Assembly (NCBI GenBank): GCA_009746045.1
Contig: RPFO01000022.1
Coordinates: 2,232,680 to 2,268,679 of the forward strand
From: Mesostigma viride
Lineage: Eukaryota; Streptophyta; Mesostigmatophyceae; Mesostigmatales; Mesostigmataceae
Length of the DNA: 36,000 nucleotides
Direction: 5' to 3'
Shown: positions 18,850-29,492 of the stretch, one piece after another
Position numbering within the stretch: the first letter of the stretch is position 1
How the letters are laid out: each line of letters begins with the position of its first letter
Made by a program: the position numbers and the translations under genes
The notes under the pieces: generated by a model
The model's input: the letters and a program-made list of their open reading frames with translations, nothing else
Told to the model about the DNA's origin: nothing
Database searches by the model: none

Positions 18850-19500
18850 ACCCCTGAACGATGATGCATTATTTTGGTACGTCAAGAATGATAAGATTTA
18901 TGCTGTTGAGGAAATACGCAGTGGCTATTACCTATGTCTTGGTAGTCACTGTCAGACGAGACGTCCCGTTTGTTGGTATCGCCGGTTTCCTTTGGTTCTT
19001 GGGAGTTTCCATCTGCCTGGTGGGCCTCCCGCGTCTTTACGAAAGTCCGCTGCGCCATTTGCTGGGAACGTGGACGCGTTAGACGCCATCTTTGCACATA
19101 TCTTCAACATGGTAATGATGACGGATGCATGGATAGAGCGGCTATGGCGGCCGCCTCTCCCACTAGTAGCTGCATATGTGATGTATGAGCATGCCGGCCA
19201 GCGGAACCCGGCCAGGTCATGATCGAGGCAGGTACGGCAATGCGTTTGCACGTTGTTTGCAGGGAAACTCGTACGTCCTTACATGTCTTTTCAGTTGATG
19301 AGTATGATAGTGGTTATTGCAACAGCTTTCCATGCCTGCTCTAGGAGGGCTATTAGCCATTATGGTGCACAACTTGTGGCACTTCTTTGGGGGATAACGT
19401 TCAGTGATGGCAAGTTGGCGTCATCAGTGTTTGGATTCCAGCAGGCCGGTTTGGCACTCTATTGTGGTCATTTATATTGCATAATTGTATAGCATGGCAT
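18850..19500. other. Possible exon-like blocks, gene not recognised
   Basis: On + there is a short open stretch ending GNVDALDAIFAHIFNM near 19060-19110 and, after a plausible TTTGCAG acceptor at 19260, an open block starting GKLVRPYMSFQLMSM to about 19440. On - the same area encodes a hydrophilic stretch (TREAHQADGNSQEPKETGD). I cannot match any of these to a family nor decide the strand. It may be a transposase remnant inside the TTAAGATC-bounded region. Confidence 0.2.
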
Positions 19501-19630
19501 AGTTGGGTGTTTGCGCGCGCGTAAGCCACACTGACGTGTACACGCGTGCATTATACATGACAAATGGGGTAACCGGGTGGTTTGACCAAAGGAAAGCACC
19601 ATTGGACTATCCAACTAAATTGTCCAATAA

Positions 19631-19877
19631 TCTGATCAGACACTCCGCAAAGGTGAAAACCTTTGTGTTCAGTGCCGGGCCGCGGAAAACGCGGAAAACG
19701 CGATCTGCAAATGAATCCGACCGGAATCGAACTGGGGACCTCTCGCACCAATTTTGCTGACTATAGGACGGACGTCTCCGGTTACCATGGCATCGCCAAC
19801 TTACACCTACAGTCATCCGCAAAAGTTCTCCTGTCCGGGGAGTGATGCAAGCCTTTCGGATTTGGTACTAGATAAAT
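19631..19877 (-). repeat. Retroposon 3' tail, copy 2 (247 bp)
   Basis: Near-identical over its whole length to 28631-28877. On the - strand it runs from ATTTATCTAGTACC to TCTGATCAGA. It contains GTCCGTCCTATAGTC and GTGCGAGAGGTCCCCAGTTC, resembling a degraded tRNA: the outer strands TCCGTCC / GGTCGGA pair with one mismatch, and the B box GTTCGATTCC is perfect, but the D arm and anticodon arm do not fold properly. The 3' half resembles tRNA-Pro. It reads as a SINE-like element or a LINE 3' end. Confidence 0.7.
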
Positions 19878-20410
19878 CACTCGAGATCTGTGTGTAGGAG
19901 TACTACACACGTGTCTGCACGCGAGACTTGTCCAATAATGTTGGTATTGAGGTTTCTGGCCCCCCCCCTGAGAAAAATGGCCGTACTTTTTCTTGCACGG
20001 AAACGATCGTCTTTTGGCCAACTTTGGTTGGAGCTATCATCCAAATGCCTTGATAAACCAATGGTATTATTGCATATTCTGAAGGCCCTTGAAGTGTAGA
20101 TATTCCTAGTACCTGGGTTGAGGGTATTTCTTAGCTGTGGAGTTGTGGTCTAGGAGTTATGATTTTTTTCATTTTCAGGGGTCAAAAAACCGACAAAAGT
20201 GCTGGCGGACCATCATTGGGTTAACTTAACGGTTTTTGAGGCTCTGTAACTTCTAACCTAGAGACCCCCTGGGGTTGCGGCCAGTGGCAAACATGCTTGT
20301 TTTCGCGAGATCTACTCGAATCTAGCATGATGTCAATTTTCTTGTTTTTGGACACCCCCCTTGACTCATGCATCAATTGGCGGGCTCCGGCGGGGCGCGC
20401 CGCGCCGCGC
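19878..20410. other. Unassigned sequence
   Basis: Contains the inverted partner (20319-20376) of 17985-18045 and a GCGCGCC-rich patch at 20390-20412. No gene seen. Confidence 0.35.
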
Positions 20411-20480
20411 CCCCTCAGGTTTAAGATCTTCTCAGGTTTAAGATCGTCAACCCTGGATTTGATTTTAGGTTTAAGGTGAG
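20411..20480 (+). repeat. TTAAGATC-family repeat, copies in tandem
   Basis: CTCAGGTTTAAGATC occurs twice (20414-20442), followed by CCCTGGATTTGATTTTAGG. This matches 17773-17833 in the same orientation. Confidence 0.6.
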
Positions 20481-20955
20481 GGTCCTATGCCAGACCCCCC
20501 AAAACCATAATATGGAATAACATGCAAAGCTGGCCTTGGGGCACCCAAACTATGATTTTGCCATGTAAATGGGATGTGTGGGGGTCCATCCCACCTACTG
20601 ATGGGGGGTATATACCCCTTTTAGTGACCGGTATTACGCAAAAACGGACACAAGACGCTACTCTAGGGGCATATCCCCTAGGACAATGGGGGCACAATTA
20701 CTCATGTTTCAATATATTCCCATATAAAATCGTATATGGCGAGGTTGCCTACCTATTTGGAGCCCCGGAATGATGAGTATTATTGAAGTTATTAATTTTC
20801 CCCTAAAAACCGTACTTTTTAAGGCTGAAAAAAATAAATCAAATCAAAAACACATATTTAGAGCCTGGGGAGATATACACAAATACTACACATATCGACA
20901 ATTAATGCCACAAAATCTGAGCTCATTCTGAGTACAAACGTAGAAGTTATAGCGT

Positions 20956-22385
20956 TTGGCAGTTTGCCACCTGTGCAGACGCTAAGGAAGGCAATAGTGA
21001 GTATTAAGGCACACTAACACTTCCTATGCCATCCAAAAGGCTCCTGACCATGCCCAATTTGACCACAATGTACAAGGAGGTGGCTGGGCACGTCATGTGC
21101 CCTTGCCTTACCTCGACACGGGCAACCTGTTGCGTGTGTGCACAACAATGAGGCAGGTAGCTCTACATGCCTAGCCAACACTTCTTATGCATATTCCAGG
21201 TTTATGGTGTGGGCATCATCCCAAAACCAAGCTGTCCGAATTCAAACACACCCTGGAAAGCCATATCCACTAATTGCCCAACCAAGGGTAACAACAGACA
21301 GTCCACAGAGAAAGCATAAGTATCATACATGCTGCTTGCCAAGGCTTCTTACCATGGTTACCTTGCCTTGCTAGCATATGAATTAGGGCTCTCCCATTTT
21401 AGTGGGAGAAAGGCCAACAAGACGACGATAACCCCTACCTACATGCAGTTCCACCCATGCAGTATGCCCCTCAGAACAACCACTGCCACCTTTCTTTCCA
21501 GCGCAATTGTTTGCCAAGAAACAACCTCAAGCTTGTGAGCCTCTAACCACAATGAAGCCGCTGCTAAGAAAGGCTGCGTCAATATTCACACAAAACTGAG
21601 TGCTGTTAGCAATCTCCTTCCAAGAAAGCACTCAGCAAATCCCTGACAACTTGACGGCATGCCACGGCTCACGCTTTGACACGTCCCAGCCATGCAACGT
21701 ACATACAAAACACTAAAAGGTGCCAGAAATCTGGCGATGCGCAGCACGGAATGGCATTCTACCTGGCCCTAACTGCACGGAAAGAAGCCGAAAACTTGCG
21801 TTGATAACCCATAAAGGAAGCGAAGCATCCATAGGGTGACGCTGAGCACACGATCGTACCATTACCGGCGTTGTCCTTCGCCCAGCGGCGCAGGAAAGAA
21901 CAACCTTCCATGGAATAATAAGACGCGCATCCCGCGAGCCTGGAGAGTGTCTTACCGATCATGAAGGAAATCTTGCCGAAACCCAGCAATTTTTTTAAAG
22001 CTTTACCAATAACAATTTAAACGCATCCTTGACGCTAGGTAAAGCCCATAAAACCTGACAATCACCGCCGCCTGCGTGCATTCTAATTTATTCGTCTCGA
22101 CGAAAACTTCAGATTGGACCCCCGTGGCGATGGTCATCAATAAAATCATCGACACTGCAAAAAACGCGAACTCCGCTAAGAAGTAATATCATAAACTTGT
22201 CGTCTTTAAGATTAGCACAGTTTCTCTGCATTCCGCGAGCTATCTTTTTCTACTCTGCCTGAAAGCACGTCGCCATGGCCAGCTCCGGTAGGGGTGCGCG
22301 CACCGTGCACCACTTTTTCACGGTACGGACGGGTACCGCAAATTTTTTCGGCGCCAAAAAATTCGCGCCGGGACCGTCACCTTAA
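20956..22385 (+). repeat. Dispersed 1.4-kb repeat, copy B
   Basis: Counterpart of 9335-10769. At its right end the shared sequence stops at ACCGTCACCTTAA and runs straight into a TTAAGATC-family terminus (22381-22436), whereas copy A continues into transposase intron sequence. The 5' flank (20645-20955) is a diverged relative of 9030-9334. No protein-coding evidence. Confidence 0.8.
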
Positions 22386-22500
22386 GATCGCAGCCCTGGG
22401 CTGGCCGGACCCCAATCTCAAACGTGTGTGGGGGGGTCTCTCGGGACTCGGGAGTCGGGAGTCGGGAGTCGGGACTCGGTCACGAGGACTCGGATCGGAT
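22381..22500 (-). repeat. TTAAGATC-family terminus plus GACTCGGGA microsatellite
   Basis: 22381-22436 is the inverted counterpart of 17281-17345. It is followed by GGGACTCGGGAGTCGGGAGT and further 8-9 bp repeats to about 22490, as in the core at 17520-17740. Confidence 0.6.
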
Positions 22501-23333
22501 CAGAACGCAGCCGTGTATAAGTAGCCTGGTGCAAGTAGCCGTTGAAGCTGTGGGATCCCAAAGTTGAAGCAGCCCAGAGCAGGCCTCTGTTTTGACGCGT
22601 GCCGCGTGCGGCCAATGGCCGAATGCCGTCATCCCAAACAGAATCTGAACGCGTTAACGGACGTGTTGATGGATGAAAGATACCGGAAGTAACGTGAGGT
22701 GGCGGCGGTTGGAGCTGGAAGCTTTTCGAGCTATTTTGATGTGCAAAAAACGCCGGAAGTGAAAGTAAATCCAATTGGAGGGGGCGTCGCCGTCGCAGGC
22801 TTTCGGAGCCACGGGTATCACCGCCTGAGATGTAACGTCCTTTCCAGGGATTCTGTGTCTGATATCTCCTGTCCCGAGTTTCGGACATCCCCCAATCAGC
22901 GCTGTTGCATGTTGTAAGCATCCGTATCCTGTTCGCACTGAACTCCGAAGGGCCTGGCGATCCTGATGACGTCGACGGCAGGCAACGAAACTCCGCCCAT
23001 GGCGCCGTACGGCTGGCTATTCAACCACGCATAGAAGATGCTAAATGTCTCAGAAGGACGCGGTTCCTCAGGTGCCCCGATTTCTGCAAAAAAACTGTCG
23101 TGACGTCATTAGTACTGGCTGAATACGGAAATGAGCCGGCAAATGCGGCGCGCAAACGCATCCCGTGGGACGGACGATCCGCCCCCGGCACTGAATTGAT
23201 GTGGCTACTTCCTCGCGCTGTAGAGAATCCTGTGTGCTAGGCTGTATGCGGTTACGGTCCTACACGAGCTTTGGCTTCTTTCGTCTTGCCATCACGTTCA
23301 TTGCCGAACGGCCGGCTAAAGCGCGTTCGGGAA
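22501..23333. other. Region upstream of the SBP gene
   Basis: Short open frames occur on both strands but none has a recognisable domain, splice structure or repeat copy. Probably promoter and 5' flank of the SBP gene, possibly including a 5' UTR exon. Confidence 0.35.
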
Positions 23334-23357
23334 GTACGAGGGATGTACGTCCCGTAC
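23334..23357. promoter_or_regulatory. Cluster of three GTAC cores upstream of the SBP gene
   Basis: GTAC occurs at 23334, 23345 and 23354, within 24 bp, the middle one in a near-palindrome GGGATGTACGTCCC. GTAC is the known core bound by SBP domains, for example in copper-response elements of Chlamydomonas recognised by CRR1. The cluster lies about 125-150 bp before the ATG, which suggests self-regulation or control by another SBP protein. This is inference from position and core only. Confidence 0.4.
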
Positions 23358-23482
23358 GCAAGGACGTGAGTTCAGCGGTGTTCGAAGTTCAAAAAATGGC
23401 GACCGCGGGCATCTGATTTAATTGAATTTGAGACTCCCGTTTGTCCTTGTTCCACTGTTTGCCTACGTTTCTGGACGGTGAG

Positions 23483-26400
23483 ATGTCCGGGCCTGCATTA
23501 ATGAATGCGGACGATGGGGAATCGAGGTCCGCTGCCCAACCTCTCCGGACGTTGGCCGCCGTGCCTGGAAACGCCTGTTCGCCTACGAATTTGAGAACCA
23601 CTGACGAGCAACCGAGTGGGGAAGCGACCGCAACAAAGCCTCCTGAAGATCAGCCTAGTGGAGATGCTTCTGTTGATCGCTGGAGGCAGGTTTCTGGAGG
23701 AGTCGCTGAACAAGACGCCTTCAGTTTAGATGGAAACGCCACGGCTGCAATCGCAGCTGCTGTCGCTCCCGAGAACCAGCCGTTGACAACAGCGGAAGGT
23801 GATATTGTGAACCCAATTGGAATCAATCGCCCTCGAGGAAGGACCACGGGGACCGGCAACGGCCGCACAGCGACGACGTGCAAGTGCCAGGCCGATGGAT
23901 GCGAGGACAACCTAGACAACGCGGAGAACTACCATCGCAGGCATAAAGTCTGCAAGAAGCATTTCAAGGACTTGGAAGTACTCGTGGATGGCCAGCGACA
24001 GCGCTTTTGCCAGCAATGCAGCCGGTAAGATTCTTTGCACGTTCAAGTAACATGCTGGAATTGTTCGCTCAGAATTTATGACCGCTGCTTTTGTCGGCCA
24101 ATTCTGTTTTAAATACGTATAAAGTGTATCCCTTCTGCTTTCAAGCCTGGCTGCTTTTCCCGTGCTAGTTATTCAACTTTAGTTGGCAAACTGTTGAACT
24201 TATTGAGCTACCAACTTACTCTTTGCTCTTTTGGTTGCATGGTCTCAGTTGTTAATGGCAACGGTAGTAAATTGTCGCTAGCATTCGAATTGCAATTCGT
24301 TACAAGGACTTCTAACTTTTGGCATGCACATGGTGGACGTTGCGATGGCATGCTCTGTTGCTATAGCGATTCCAATGCATGCATGCTGCTGTGCGCTGTC
24401 CATTCACGTCGAACGTTTTAGTGCTTTCAAAACCCCCCTTTTTCACGTCACGTCTTGCTCAGGTTCCACCTGCTCAGCTACTATGAGGGTGAGAAGCGCA
24501 GCTGCTGGATCCGGCTGTGGAAGCGCAGCAAGCGCCGACGAAAGGGCGCGGCGGCCGGGGCGATCCACATGCCCCCCCATGGGATGGTCCCGCAGCAGCT
24601 GCCAGGACATGCTCCTGGCAGCCAGCTCCTGGTCATGCAAATGCCTGGCCATCCGCAGAAGATGCTTCTCCCCTCGGGCTCCATCGCGGAGCAGCAGCAG
24701 TCCCTTCAGCTGTGGGAGCAACAGCAGCTGGAGCTGCAGCAGCTCCAGCAGCAGGGTGCCTCACTGGAACACCAGCGCGAGTGGCAACGGCAGATGCTAC
24801 ACCGCCAGTGGTCGCAGTCGCCCACCAGCTGGCCGGTTAGTCAGGTCAAAACTTGCCCTACGTTCAACCTGTCTGCTGATCTTTTTAATTGTTTTAATTT
24901 CATTTCTGGAGTTGTAATTTTTGAGTTTACGTTCCTTTTATTTCGAAGATTTTTGCGGATATTATTCAGTAGTGTCTCTTCCGCTGTGTGCTTCCTGGCC
25001 ATAGCTGTAAGCCTTTCATTTGCATGCATTACCTGTTATCAACCTTGCCGATTGCCGTCCTGTGTGTGCTCCAACCTGTTCATGCCGTTGTTACCCTTGT
25101 CCTCTTCTGCTTACTAGTATGTGTGTGTATGAACACGGTTGCTAACCGCTGCCCTTCCCCTGCCCCCTCTGTTGTGCCTTCTCATTTTCCCTGCGTGATC
25201 AATTGTCCAAACCCATTTCCCGCCAGGCCCTCCAGCAAGGCAGCGCCGGCTCGAGCCCGTCTCTAATCTCCTCCGCATCGCCGATGCACCCGTACTTCTT
25301 TGCATCCGGCACCGCGGGCGCGCCGGGGGCCGCGGGGGCCACCTCCCCTGCCGTGCTCAAGGGCATGACGATCGAGGGATACCCAGAGGGCGCAGCTGGC
25401 CAGTGGGAGGTGGCCCGTGCGGCTGCCAGCGGCTACTCGCCCCAGCCGGGCGCGGCGCCGCACCAGCTGGCGGAGCTGGCGATGCAGCTGGCCAAGCCCA
25501 TGCCGCTGCCGTACCAGAGTGGCCCGCTGGGCGTGCACCCTGCGCCGGGCCACCGCTTCATGATGACGCCGTCGCACCTCCCGTACAACCAGCGCATGAT
25601 CGGGGAGGGGGGGACCACCGAGACGCCACCCGTGCATGCTGGCCAGGGTGGGTTTTCACGCGTAGATAATTGAAATGCAACCACTGCAAGCGCCCAGTCA
25701 CCGTGCGATGAGATTTTGGTACACGGTCAATCCACAAGTTTCTGAACACGCAGGCCAGCCGCGGTTATTTCTTTCTCCGTTGTCCCCCCGTCACGTCTGG
25801 CGTTAATGGTTTCTGACGGTTTCTCCTTCCTGGCATTTGCATGCCGTAGGGCTTGTGAAGAGGTATTTTCTTCTGACATTTTTTTCTATGCACGCCCTGT
25901 GCTGTCCCGTCTATTCTCACCCCCCCCTTCGCGGCCCGTTGTCGTCCGCTGTTCCCCGCGGCAGCCGGCTGGCCCATGTACATCCCGCGCGGCCGCGACC
26001 CGGCCCACCTCACCGTGCTCAACTACAACCTGCCGCCCTTCTACCGCGGCGACGGCATGTACATTCCCGCACACCTGCCCGAGGACGGCTCGCTGCCCGC
26101 TGGCATGGCCCCCTACCCTCCTGGTGCGACTCCGCCCGCTGGGGACAAGGCAGCCGCAGCAGTGGCGGCCACGGGCGCCGCCGCCACGCCGGCCGCTGCT
26201 GCCGGCACGGGCGCTACCACTACCAAGCCGTCCACACCTGGCGGCACACGGCCAGCCGAGGAGGTGGCAGCAGCCGCTGGGCTGCCAGTTGTCACCGCCA
26301 ACGGGGAGATGGAGCGGCCGCAGTCGACCAGCCCAGGGCCCCTGGGCGCGGCTGGTGCCGCCGCCAACGGCATCGCGGGTGCAGCCGCAGCGACGGCCGC

Positions 26401-26689
26401 CACCAGCAGCGGGGCCAACAGCAACAGCGCTAATGGCGTGCCCCGTACCGGAGTGGACCCATTCCGTGCGCCGGGGGGGACCAACGGGCTGTGGCCGCGG
26501 GGTGCTGACGGGCAGCCTCTCCCAGGGGCTGGCAACCTGCAGTCTCCCCCCCAGCAAGCGGCGCAGGGGCAGCCGGCGGCAGCGGCGGCTGCCCCAGTGG
26601 CGCCCAAGCTGGCTACGCCGATCAAGGGGGAGGGCGGGGAGGGCCCGCTGGGTTCGACAGAGCTGAGGGATGCCACGGCGGTCAACTGA
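23483..26689 (+). CDS. SBP-domain (SQUAMOSA promoter-binding-like) transcription factor, four exons
   Basis: Exons 23483-24024, 24463-24835, 25227-25647 and 25965-26689 give about 686 residues; all junctions are GT-AG and keep frame. The ATG at 23483 is the first in a frame open back to 23441. The SBP domain spans about residues 134-208, split by intron 1 after CQQCS. Zinc site 1 is C135, C140, C157, H160; zinc site 2 is C176, C179, H183, C195. A basic tail KRSKRRRK overlaps the nuclear localisation signal. It would bind GTAC-core promoters in the nucleus. After the domain the protein is low-complexity: a Gln-rich segment at the end of exon 2, then Ala/Gly/Pro/Thr-rich stretches in exons 3-4. 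The segment after C195 reads WIRLWKRSKRRRK instead of the common RRRLAGHN-type sequence. No membrane or ankyrin region is seen, so it is not an obvious CRR1 orthologue. Confidence 0.9.
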
Positions 26690-27404
26690 GAATGAAGGTG
26701 GTGAATGTGACACCGGGGTGTTGACATGGTGGGCATTTCTTCGGCATCGTAATAATGCTGGGTAGAGCAGGGGCTGACAACGAGATGAGGTTCGTGCGGT
26801 CCCATGTGGAGACTTTGAAATATGGATCGGAAGGGCTAGTGCTACTGCCCGACACTGTGGTTCATTGTTCCATGGACGCTGCGGGACACGCAGGGTTGCT
26901 CGATTGTAATGCCATTCAAGGCAGCTGCCAGCACGAAGTTGCCGTGACGCCATTGCTGGTTTGTGTGACAACGGCACTATTGCCCAGGTGGCCGGGTCTG
27001 TACAAGGACACTGCTGTGCCATTGTGAGGAATGGTTGCATGCCTGGCAATATTAATGGGATGTTTTTGTCTGTGAGAAAAAAGTGCATGCTGCTTATATT
27101 GACTTGGTCATGATGTATGCTTTTTCCAGCATACATTGGTATTCTCACTGCAAGGTGTGGTCAGGAACCCTGCATCTTTCCACTTTTCTGGGAAAAGCAA
27201 TAGTAAATGGGGTTGATGTTGGTTTTGTTGTGCTTTTGTCTCTGGCTATACGATTTGTCAGGTTGTTTTTATCTGCAGTTGTGCTAAAAGTGTTTTCATT
27301 TCTTTTTCTTTTCTAGCCTGAGGTGACCTATTATTGTATTTCCATCGTTTTTCTAGCTAAAAGCTTGTTGTTGATTTTTTTCAAAGTAAGCTTTTGGAAT
27401 AAGA
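26690..27404 (+). other. 3' UTR and flank of the SBP gene
   Basis: No coding signal. The region is GC-rich at first and becomes T-rich (TTTTCATTTCTTTTTCTTTT, 27292-27311). The transcript probably ends soon after the TGTAA at 26905-26909. Confidence 0.45.
26905..26909 (+). terminator. TGTAA poly(A) signal
   Basis: TGTAA replaces AATAAA as the poly(A) signal in many green algae. This copy lies 216 bp after the stop codon, a normal 3' UTR length. A five-base match is weak on its own. Confidence 0.4.
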
Positions 27405-27912
27405 ATGACATTAATTGACCAGTTTTACCAAAGAGACAACCTTAGTGGGGTCTCGGAGACGGTCCAGCACCTGCGCTACGACGCAGCCACAGGCTCCGAC
27501 GAGATTCCGGCCGCGGTTTTGAATCCCGACGCCGAGTTCGAGGACACGGGGGTCATGCTGCTCTTCCGGGACATCTGCAACCGCGTTCTGCTGTCGTCGC
27601 AATCACCCCTGCAGGCCTGGCAACACAGTTTCCGCACAATGCTGTACAAAAACAGGGTCGTCAGTGCCCGCCGACCCTGGCAACTACAGAGGGACCGGTG
27701 CATTCAAAGCGCACCCCCCTATTCATGCGGCTCATCCTGAACCGCCTGCGCACTGGCTTGGATGTCCAGCCACCTCAGCGAGACTCAGCTCGGCTTCCGT
27801 CCTGGCCGCAACACAGCACAAGCGCTCTGCGCTACTCGCCGCCTGGTGGAAGAACTGCACCGCCTCCAACCTGGTGAGTCCCCTTTGCACCTTGTGATGG
27901 TGGAATTCATCG
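27405..27912 (+). pseudogene. LINE RT fragment (family of the 30355-32940 element)
   Basis: Encodes an RT entry block close to that at 31600-31690 on the other strand: VQHLRYDAATGSDEIPAAV, then DICNRVLLSSQSPLQAWQ and FRTMLYKN. In another frame it continues with LSETQLGFRPGRNT and RRLVEELHRLQPG, stopping at a damaged motif A near 27905. Frameshifts at about 27655 and 27760. It begins just past the SBP 3' flank, on the same strand. Confidence 0.7.
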
Positions 27913-27936
27913 ATCAAAGCCTTTGACTCTGGAGAC

Positions 27937-28345
27937 GGCGCCGTTGCTCGCTTGAGGTACGACGTGGCTGTCGATGCCGACCACCTTTCGGCCGAGCTGC
28001 TCAAGACGTAACCCTGACCTGGCGGTGCGGGAGCTTCTGCTGGCGTTCTGCAACCGTGTTCTGCTCTCTGATGAGCCTCCTTCTGCTGAGTGGCAGACGG
28101 CCATCCGAGTCATGCTACAGGTACATGCAAGAAGGGCCCTGCTGCTGACCCCGGTAACCGTATCGGGGTGCCTCCAGAGCGCCGCGCTGAAGGTCTTCAT
28201 GCGCATGATGCTGTACAGGCTCTGTGCCGCGCTGGCCCCACACCTGGGTGAGTCTCAGATGGGTTTCCGTCGTGGCGGTAACACTGTCGTGACTGTATTT
28301 GTCGCGCGCCGGCTGATCGATGGAGGAGGACGTGCGCCTCATCAT
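27937..28345 (+). pseudogene. LINE RT fragment (family of LINE copy A) fused to the preceding fragment
   Basis: VARLRYDVAVDADHLSAELL, then VRELLLAFCNRVLLSDEPPS, SAALKVFMRMMLYRL and GESQMGFRRGGNT parallel the - strand element at 13600-14060. It starts again at the RT entry block immediately after the previous fragment has reached motif A, so two different LINEs are joined head to tail. A stop near 28009 and frameshifts make it non-functional. Confidence 0.7.
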
Positions 28346-28630
28346 GGGGGGCCTCGATCCTTAGTTAGTTGGGCCCCCCTTAGTTGGGTTGAGCTCCAAG
28401 ACAGCATGGTGGTGCAGGTGCCCTTGGTGCACCCACTAGAGCAAGTGTTGTTTACATTCCACCCTTGCAGGACTCGTGCTCGGACCGTTGGGGAGTCACG
28501 GAGCATTAACCCCGATGGAAGGATGGATGGGTGCAAACAGTTCTACCGGTCTAATCTATCTACAACATCTATCTACAACTAGTCTAAGCTCTCTATCCTA
28601 GGGGACCTGTCTGGCGTGCTTCCCGTATAT
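28346..28630. repeat. Small mobile module remnants
   Basis: 28418-28467 (GTGCACCCACTAGAGCAAGT and flanks) recurs at 34521-34570. 28468-28513 (GACTCGTGCTC...GAGCATTAACCCC) recurs at 14092-14128 and 33600-33645. A short ATCTATCTACAAC duplication follows at 28555-28578. Confidence 0.55.
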
Positions 28631-28877
28631 TCTGATCAGACACTCCGCAAAGGTGAAAACCTTTGCGTTCAGTGCCGGGCCGCGGAAAACGCGGAAAACG
28701 CGATCTGCAAATGAATCCGACCGGAATCGAACTGGGGACCTCTCGCACCAATTTTGCTGACTATAGGACGGACGTCTCCGGTTACCATGGCATCGCCAAC
28801 TTACACCTACAGTCATCCGCAAAAGTTCTCCTGTCCGGGGAGTGATGCAAGCCTTTCGGATTTGGTACTAGATAAAT
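28631..28877 (-). repeat. Retroposon 3' tail, copy 3, joined to a LINE 3' end
   Basis: Same 247 bp as 19631-19877. Upstream on the - strand the LINE C-terminal frame (28868-29245) ends in a TAG inside the first bases of this unit, so here it may act as the LINE 3' UTR. It ends in TCTGATCAGA then ATATA. Confidence 0.7.
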
Positions 28878-29245
28878 TGGTTCCCGTATGTTTGCACACG
28901 CGGGCGCTTCCCCACGGGAGGGGGTTCGTTGTCCTCTATGACCTGGGCCGACTTGGCCTTGTCCATCATCTTTTTCCAAATCACGGAGAGGCCTAGGCCC
29001 CCCATGTCCTCTACTAGCTGTTCTTTGAAGGTGCGGGCCTTGCGGCGTCTAGCATCACGGGGCCCGGCCCACGTAAGGAGGTGCCGGCCAGGCTGAGCGG
29101 GACGCAGTCCCGCGGGGGGGCCACGTGAGGTGTCTACCTGGTTCGGGTGCGAGCCAAGTGCCCTACTAGCTGCAGGCGCCGCTGCTTAATGGTGCTGGTG
29201 ATATATGGCATGCCGAGGTACAGTGTCGCGTTTGCGTGCCATATC
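28868..29245 (-). pseudogene. LINE ORF2 C-terminal fragment
   Basis: On the - strand the frame reads TLYLGMPYITSTIKQRRLQL then VGHLARTRTR and a stop. In a second frame it reads DARRRKARTFKEQLVED, GLSVIWKKMDKAKS and a Pro/basic tail ending in TAG within the 247-bp tail at 28631-28877. This is the usual C-terminal block of LINE ORF2 after the RT. It may be the 3' part of the element at 30355-32940, separated from it by 1.1 kb of unrelated sequence. Confidence 0.6.
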
Positions 29246-29492
29246 ATCCTGGACTGGTCATTACTGCTACTTGGAATGCATCCACTATCAGCAGTAATCA
29301 TGTGTGAGATATGCCACCTCCCCCCCCACTATTTATAGCTCACAACAACGTGAGAGCAAAAAGTGAAAGAAAGGCATCTCACACAAAAGAAGGAAGCCCA
29401 AAGAGGGCGTCATTCCAGGCAGCAGCAAAAAAAGAAAAAAAATCCAGCTGCTCAAAGATGCTTTTCCAGGATCAGCAACAACCTTAACATGC
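29246..29492. other. Unassigned spacer
   Basis: A small inverted pair (ATTACTGCT / AGCAGTAAT, 29260-29302), a CTATTTATAG box at 29329-29338 and an A-rich patch near 29428-29441. No gene. Confidence 0.35.

Noticed and set aside
22418-22921. 167-residue open frame on the - strand upstream of the SBP gene
   Set aside because: Runs through the GACTC microsatellite and a transposon terminus; no recognisable domain.
26113-26805. Second - strand frame of 230 residues in the same exon
   Set aside because: Also a GC shadow; it is the complement of the Ala-rich coding sequence.
25886-27148. 420-residue open frame on the - strand across the last SBP exon
   Set aside because: Shadow frame of a GC-rich Ala/Gly/Pro exon; no domain, and the + strand has SBP continuity with consistent splicing.
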